Shown here in pieces: positions 35,016-38,476 of a DNA stretch of 38,476 nt. Where the stretch lies: the NCBI GenBank assembly GCA_945874665.1, contig CAMCHJ010000018.1, positions 1 through 38,476 of the forward strand, read 5' to 3'. This DNA is from Chitinophaga pinensis (lineage in GTDB: Bacteria > Bacteroidota > Bacteroidia > UBA7662). The position numbers and the translations under genes were made by a program. The notes under the pieces are model-generated. The model made no database searches and had not been told where the DNA came from. It saw only the letters and a program-made list of their open reading frames with translations. How positions within the stretch are numbered: position 1 is the first letter of the stretch; the number at the start of each line of letters is the position of its first letter.

Positions 35016-35106
35016 ATTTATGATTTATGATTTGGGATTTATGATTTATGATTTCCGATTTGTGAATAGCGATTCGTGATCGGCGATTAGCGATTTTGGA
35101 TTGGGG
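35016..35106. repeat. Heptamer tandem array (ATTTNNG), about 13 units
   Basis: Thirteen consecutive 7-base units starting at 35016, each beginning with A and ending with G. Five of the first seven are ATTTATG, ATTTGGG or close forms; the right half is more degenerate (AATAGCG, ATTCGTG, ATCGGCG). It lies directly upstream of dnaG, on its 5' side. The stretch from 35107 to 35252 holds nothing else I can name. Confidence 0.85.
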
Positions 35107-35252
35107 GAATTTGGTCGCGTTGCTACAGGTCAAAAATAGGGAATATTGGAGAGTTGCCAAGTTTTTGTGGGGATTTTGGAAAAGGGTGGTGGAGAGGGCT
35201 GCAGGAGGCGGCTTTGGGGTTGGTAGGACTTCTTTGGCGATGAAAAAATGGC

Positions 35253-35260
35253 TACCTTCG
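35253..35260 (+). promoter_or_regulatory. -7 box of the cystathionine gamma-synthase family gene
   Basis: TACCTTCG is one mismatch from TAnnTTTG, 23 bases before the ATG at 35284. A TTTG at 35233 is closer than usual (16 bases). It overlaps an upstream in-frame ATG at 35248, arguing against that start. Confidence 0.5.
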
Positions 35261-35283
35261 TGAAAACGAAAAAGCATATTTCA

Positions 35284-36429
35284 ATGAAATTCGGAACCAA
35301 AGCCATTCATGCAGGGGTGCATCCCGACCCAACCACGGGCGCCATCATGACCCCCATTTATCAAACTTCTACCTACGTACAAGCCTCGCCAGGCAACCAC
35401 AAGGGCTACGCTTATGCAAGGGGTAAAAACCCTACCCGCACGCAGTTGGAGGCTAATTTGGCGGCTTTGGAGAATGCGGCGCACGGACTTTGTTTCGCGA
35501 GTGGCATGGGCGCCATCGATGCGGTGATTAAATTGTTGCTGCCAGGCGATGAGGTGATTACCGGCGACGACATCTACGGAGGTTCTTACCGCATGTTTAG
35601 CAAAATTTACGAGCCCTATGGCATCAAGTTCCACTACATTGATTTGTACGATGCAGAGAACGTGAAGGCCTATTTAAACGATAAAACCAAGTTGATTTGG
35701 GCCGAAACGCCGACCAATCCCACCATGAAAATTGTGGACATTGCCGCGCTGGCAGCCATTGCGAAGTCGGCCAAGGTGCTGTTTGCGGTGGATAATACTT
35801 TTGCCTCGCCTTATTTGCAAAACCCCCTCGACTTGGGTGCAGATTTGGTGATGCATTCGGCTACTAAATATTTGGGCGGTCACAGCGATGTGGTGATGGG
35901 TGCACTTTGCACCAACGACAGCGCCTTGCACGAGCGCTTGGCCTTTATTTTGAACAGTTGTGGCGCCAATCCTGGTCCGCAAGACTGCTTTCTAGTGCTC
36001 CGCGGTGTAAAAACCCTGCACCTGCGCATGAAAGCGCATTGCGAAAATGGGGCGGCTGTGGCACACTATCTTAAAAACCACCCGAAAGTAGGCAAGGTCA
36101 ATTGGCCGGGCTTTCCTGAGCACCCTGGTCACGACATTGCCAAGCGCCAAATGCGCGATTTTGGCGGCATGATTTCGTTTACTTTGGCCAGCGACGACTT
36201 CGACGCTGCCATGAAACTCGCCTCGTCGATGCACATTTTTTCGTTGGCCGAGTCGCTGGGCGGTGTTGAGTCGCTCATCGGTCACCCTGCCAGCATGACC
36301 CACGCCAGTATCCCACGCGAAAAGCGCTTGGCCGCTGGAGTAGAAGACGGTTTGCTGCGTTTGAGCGTAGGCGTAGAGGATATTGAAGATATTTTAGCCG
36401 ACTTAGAGCAGGCATTGGCTGGGGTTTAA
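35284..36429 (+). CDS. Cystathionine gamma-synthase/lyase family PLP enzyme
   Basis: 381 residues from the ATG at 35284. It is a Cys/Met metabolism PLP enzyme: GTKAIHAG, PIYQTSTYV, YARGKNPTR, GLCFASGMGAI, DDIYGGSYRMF, AVDNTFASPYLQ with Asp170, and the PLP lysine Lys195 in SATKYLGGHSD. The C-terminal SLAESLGGVESLIGHPASMT and LRLSVGVED complete the family pattern. The reaction is either gamma-replacement (cystathionine synthesis from an activated homoserine) or gamma-elimination of cystathionine; sequence alone does not separate these. A terminator follows after about 65 bases, so the gene appears monocistronic. Confidence 0.93.
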   Translation: MKFGTKAIHAGVHPDPTTGAIMTPIYQTSTYVQASPGNHKGYAYARGKNPTRTQLEANLAALENAAHGLCFASGMGAIDAVIKLLLPGDEVITGDDIYGGSYRMFSKIYEPYGIKFHYIDLYDAENVKAYLNDKTKLIWAETPTNPTMKIVDIAALAAIAKSAKVLFAVDNTFASPYLQNPLDLGADLVMHSATKYLGGHSDVVMGALCTNDSALHERLAFILNSCGANPGPQDCFLVLRGVKTLHLRMKAHCENGAAVAHYLKNHPKVGKVNWPGFPEHPGHDIAKRQMRDFGGMISFTLASDDFDAAMKLASSMHIFSLAESLGGVESLIGHPASMTHASIPREKRLAAGVEDGLLRLSVGVEDIEDILADLEQALAGV

Positions 36430-36495
36430 GTCCTTTGCTGATTTAAACGCAGCGCCTCTTGCCCACAAAGCATGGTAGCTTTCTGCTATTACATG

Positions 36496-36524
36496 AGCCG
36501 TTGGTACTCCCAGCGGCTTTTTTG
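36496..36524 (+). terminator. Rho-independent terminator after the CGS-family gene
   Basis: A 9-bp stem AGCCGTTGG/CCAGCGGCT with one T-G wobble and a TACTC loop is followed by six T. It falls within the frame upstream of the next gene, which shows that the next gene starts beyond it. Confidence 0.82.
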
Positions 36525-36558
36525 TTTTGTGCTGCTGCAGGAGGTGGAATCCTGCAAA

Positions 36559-37389
36559 ATGCCTTTGCTTTTTGCCCCCAAATGCGGAGCTTTGACGACC
36601 TTGAAGCCTCGCCAAAATCTCATAAAAGCGCAACTCGACAGCTTTACAGCTGCCTACAACCGCCGCGATTTTATTGCCGACGACCCCATTGTGGTGCCGC
36701 ATGGCTTTAGTAAGCAGCAGGACATAGAAATAGCTGGCTTTTTTGCAGCCATATTTGCGTGGGGACAGCGAAAAACGATCATCTCCAAAGCCCAAGAGCT
36801 CATGCAACGCATGGATGGGGCGCCGCACGCCTTTGTTTTGAGTGCCAATGAGCGCGAGTTGCGGGGATTGGCGGGTTTTGTGCACCGCACCTTTAACGAT
36901 ACAGATTTGCTGTACATGGTCGATTTTTTGGGCAGGCATTATCGTCAGCACCACAGCTTAGAGCAGGCCTTTGTACCGTTGGGGGCAGTCGATTGGAGCG
37001 TAGAGCAGGCCTTGTTGCACTTTCATCAGCAAGTTTTTATACCCGATTGGGCGCCACAACGCAGTCGCAAACACATTCCCACGCCCGCCCGTCACTCGGC
37101 CTGCAAACGCCTCAATATGTACCTGCGCTGGATGGTGCGCCAAGATGCGCAGGGGGTTGATTTTGGATTGTGGCAGCAATTAAAGCCTGCCGATTTAATC
37201 GTTCCACTCGACCTACACGTGCAGCGGGTAGCCATCAAAATGGGTTTGTTGCAGCGCACGCAGAGCGATTGGCAAGCGGCACTTGAACTCACCCAAGCCT
37301 TGCGGCAATTTGACCCGAACGACCCCGTAAAATACGATTTTGCGCTTTTTGGGATGGGTTTGGAAGTAAGGAGAGGGGCGGATTGGTAG
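36559..37389 (+). CDS. TIGR02757/DUF2400 family protein
   Basis: 276 residues from the ATG at 36559. It matches a conserved bacterial family of unknown function (DUF2400, TIGR02757): YNRRDFIADDPIVVPHGF, QDIEIAGFFAAIFAWGQRKTI, NMYLRWMVR, LIVPLDLHVQRVA and FDPNDPVKYDFALFGMGLE. The frame opens at 36472, but that start lies before the terminator at 36496-36524. An in-frame TTG at 36601 would give 262 residues, closer to the usual family start, and a TGCCTTTG -7-like box at 36560 would support it, so the start is uncertain. The conserved Trp, Gln and Asp/His positions suggest an enzyme or nucleic acid-binding role, but none is established. Confidence 0.85.
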   Translation: MPLLFAPKCGALTTLKPRQNLIKAQLDSFTAAYNRRDFIADDPIVVPHGFSKQQDIEIAGFFAAIFAWGQRKTIISKAQELMQRMDGAPHAFVLSANERELRGLAGFVHRTFNDTDLLYMVDFLGRHYRQHHSLEQAFVPLGAVDWSVEQALLHFHQQVFIPDWAPQRSRKHIPTPARHSACKRLNMYLRWMVRQDAQGVDFGLWQQLKPADLIVPLDLHVQRVAIKMGLLQRTQSDWQAALELTQALRQFDPNDPVKYDFALFGMGLEVRRGADW

Positions 37390-37395
37390 GAGGCG

Positions 37396-37797
37396 TTACT
37401 CCTCCGGCGCCGTCCAAGTAGCGAGATCTACCACCACCAGGTCTACCACCTCGTCGCGGTACATGAGGTCGGCCAGCACTTCAGGCTTTTTTACCATTTT
37501 AGCGGCTTTTTTTGGGTCCTCTTCGCCCGTATCCTCCATGTACATCTCAATGTAGTACTCTATTTCAGTATGGTCCACCGGGTTCACCACCCCATAAAGC
37601 AGGGTTTCGTTGAGCCGGTACTTGCGGCAGGCCTCAAACACCTCTAACTCATCGCCTAAAAGCATGATATCAGCCACATCTTCTTGGATGAGGGCTTTGG
37701 CAATTTTTACAACTTCCGGATCTAGTCCATTCACAAAGAGGATGATTGGACTATCTTTGTCTTCCGCCCAGTCTCGTATGGCTTCAAATTTATTCAT
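37396..37797 (-). CDS. Stand-alone N-terminal PTA/PTB-like domain, function unknown
   Basis: 133 residues from the ATG at 37797; a TTG at 37815 lies in a possible -7 element and is rejected. The sequence resembles the first half of the phosphotransacetylase/phosphotransbutyrylase (PTA_PTB) fold: IILFVNGLDPEVVKIAKALI, VADIMLLGDELEVF, VVNPVDH and a Tyr/Glu-rich helix followed by KAAKMVKKPEVLADLM. It stops where the family continues into its phosphate- and CoA-binding second half; no such half is encoded downstream, where DUF2400 ends 6 bases away. It may be a regulatory or relic domain. The match is by pattern only, so the family call is tentative. Confidence 0.6.
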   Translation of the reverse strand: MNKFEAIRDWAEDKDSPIILFVNGLDPEVVKIAKALIQEDVADIMLLGDELEVFEACRKYRLNETLLYGVVNPVDHTEIEYYIEMYMEDTGEEDPKKAAKMVKKPEVLADLMYRDEVVDLVVVDLATWTAPEE

Positions 37798-37848
37798 GAC
37801 GCTATTGCGGTTCAAATTAAATACTTTTGGGCGACAATTAGGTGTGTT

Positions 37849-37880
37849 TTTGCGTCATTGTGTTGAAAAAATGACGCAAA
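37849..37880. promoter_or_regulatory. Perfect inverted repeat upstream of mnmE
   Basis: TTTGCGTCATT (37849-37859) and AATGACGCAAA (37870-37880) are perfect 11-base complements around a 10-base spacer. No T tract follows on either strand, so it is not a terminator. It lies between the divergent PTA-like gene and mnmE and may be an operator or an RNA hairpin. Confidence 0.6.
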
Positions 37881-37936
37881 TTGGAGAGAAACCGCTCGCG
37901 ACGGCTATTTATGCCAAAAGGAAGTTGAAAAGATGA
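37871..37936 (+). CDS. Possible 21-residue leader ORF overlapping mnmE
   Basis: A short frame (MTQIGEKPLATAIY, then a basic AKRKLKR tail) ends in TGA that overlaps the mnmE ATG (ATGA at 37933-37936). Its own ATG lies inside the right arm of the inverted repeat, so a hairpin would hide it. Whether it is translated is unknown, and a chance frame of this length is common. Confidence 0.25.
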   Translation: MTQIGEKPLATAIYAKRKLKR

Positions 37937-38476
37937 AGTTATTCGATAAAAACGATACCATAGTAGCCTTGGCGAGTCCTGCCGGCATTGGCGCCCTCGG
38001 GGTCATTCGCCTTTCGGGACCAAACGCCATCCAAATAGCCCAGCGGCTGTGCCCGCGCACCAAGGTGCTCCAAATGCCCTCGCACCAAGCGCGATTGGCG
38101 ATGATTTACGAGCAGGGCCGCTTGGTTGACGAAGCCTTGCTTATCTGTTTCAAAGCCCCCAAAAGTTTTACGATGGAAGACGTGGTAGAGTTTAGCGTGC
38201 ATGGCTCTACCTACATCCTCGACCAAGTGATGCGGCTGTGTTTGCAGCAGGGCGCGCGTTTGGCCGAGCCGGGCGAGTTTACGTTCCGGGCCTTTTTAAA
38301 CGGCAGGTTCGATTTGAGTCAGGCCGAAGCCGTAGCCGACCTCATTGCTGCCGACAACGAACATGCCCACCGAGTGGCGCTCAACCAAATGCGCGGCGGT
38401 TTTGCCCAAGAAATCCGTGAACTGCGCGAGGAGCTCATTCATTTTGCGTCGATGTTAGAGTTGGAGCTCGATTTTA
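37933..38476 (+). CDS. mnmE: tRNA modification GTPase MnmE (3' partial)
   Basis: 181 codons are visible before the window ends. MnmE works with MnmG on the wobble uridine (U34) of certain tRNAs. The N-terminal folate-binding domain is seen: DTIVALASPAGIGALGVIRL, MEDVVEFSVHGSTYI, the family block EPGEFTFRAFLNGRFDLSQA, and AVADLIAA. A helical domain follows and the GTPase domain should lie beyond the window. The start ATG at 37933 fits family length, and the gene runs away from the PTA-like gene. No ribosome-binding site is evident. Confidence 0.96.
   Translation, partial: MKLFDKNDTIVALASPAGIGALGVIRLSGPNAIQIAQRLCPRTKVLQMPSHQARLAMIYEQGRLVDEALLICFKAPKSFTMEDVVEFSVHGSTYILDQVMRLCLQQGARLAEPGEFTFRAFLNGRFDLSQAEAVADLIAADNEHAHRVALNQMRGGFAQEIRELREELIHFASMLELELDF

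Noticed and set aside
35008-35277. An open frame on the minus strand across the heptamer array
   Set aside because: Its sequence is a translated 7-base repeat (SxIxNHKSQI-like), not a protein.

Overview
The window reads as chromosomal DNA of a member of the Bacteroidota. The evidence is four proteins ending in type IX secretion system (T9SS) sorting domains, a PorT-like T9SS membrane protein next to ubiE, TAnnTTTG-type -7 promoter boxes just upstream of several starts, and almost no Shine-Dalgarno sequences. The order within the phylum cannot be settled from this sequence alone.

Layout. 1-5667: a very large secreted adhesin-like protein, cut by the left edge. 5771-10809: housekeeping and envelope genes (type B ribosomal protein L31, a secreted endonuclease/exonuclease/phosphatase-fold protein, the GTPase EngB, a ubiE-porT-SDR operon, dCTP deaminase). 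11007-13477: a two-gene alpha-glucan pair (GT4 glycosyltransferase and GH57 protein) ending in a strong terminator shared with the next, convergent gene. 13654-30923: a 17-kb accessory locus, described below. 31025-38476: a small Cys/His protein, a WD40 propeller, a phosphopantetheinyl transferase, DNA primase preceded by a heptamer repeat array, a cystathionine gamma-synthase family enzyme, a DUF2400 protein, an isolated N-terminal piece of a phosphotransacetylase-like fold, and the start of mnmE, cut by the right edge.

The accessory locus is the main discovery. A MocR-type regulator (GntR helix-turn-helix plus aminotransferase fold, 18313-19806) has Arg where the PLP-binding Lys should be. 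A composite site, TACCAGT-N16-TACCA(G/A)T, occurs three times with exactly the same 23-bp period: before a 1504-residue T9SS-secreted protein (18228-18257), between the regulator and a divergent lipoprotein hydrolase plus SLC13 transporter pair (19795-19824), and before a tightly packed seven-gene operon (30978-31007). That operon encodes, in order, a second T9SS protein with the same N-terminal domain as the first, a lamin-tail lipoprotein, a DcuC-type C4-dicarboxylate carrier, the isoaspartyl dipeptidase IadA, an OprO/OprP-like porin, an M14 metallopeptidase and a second such porin. I infer one regulon for capture, cleavage and import of an acidic substrate, for example beta-aspartyl (isoaspartyl) peptides or polymers, or another C4-dicarboxylate polymer. 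The substrate itself is a hypothesis.
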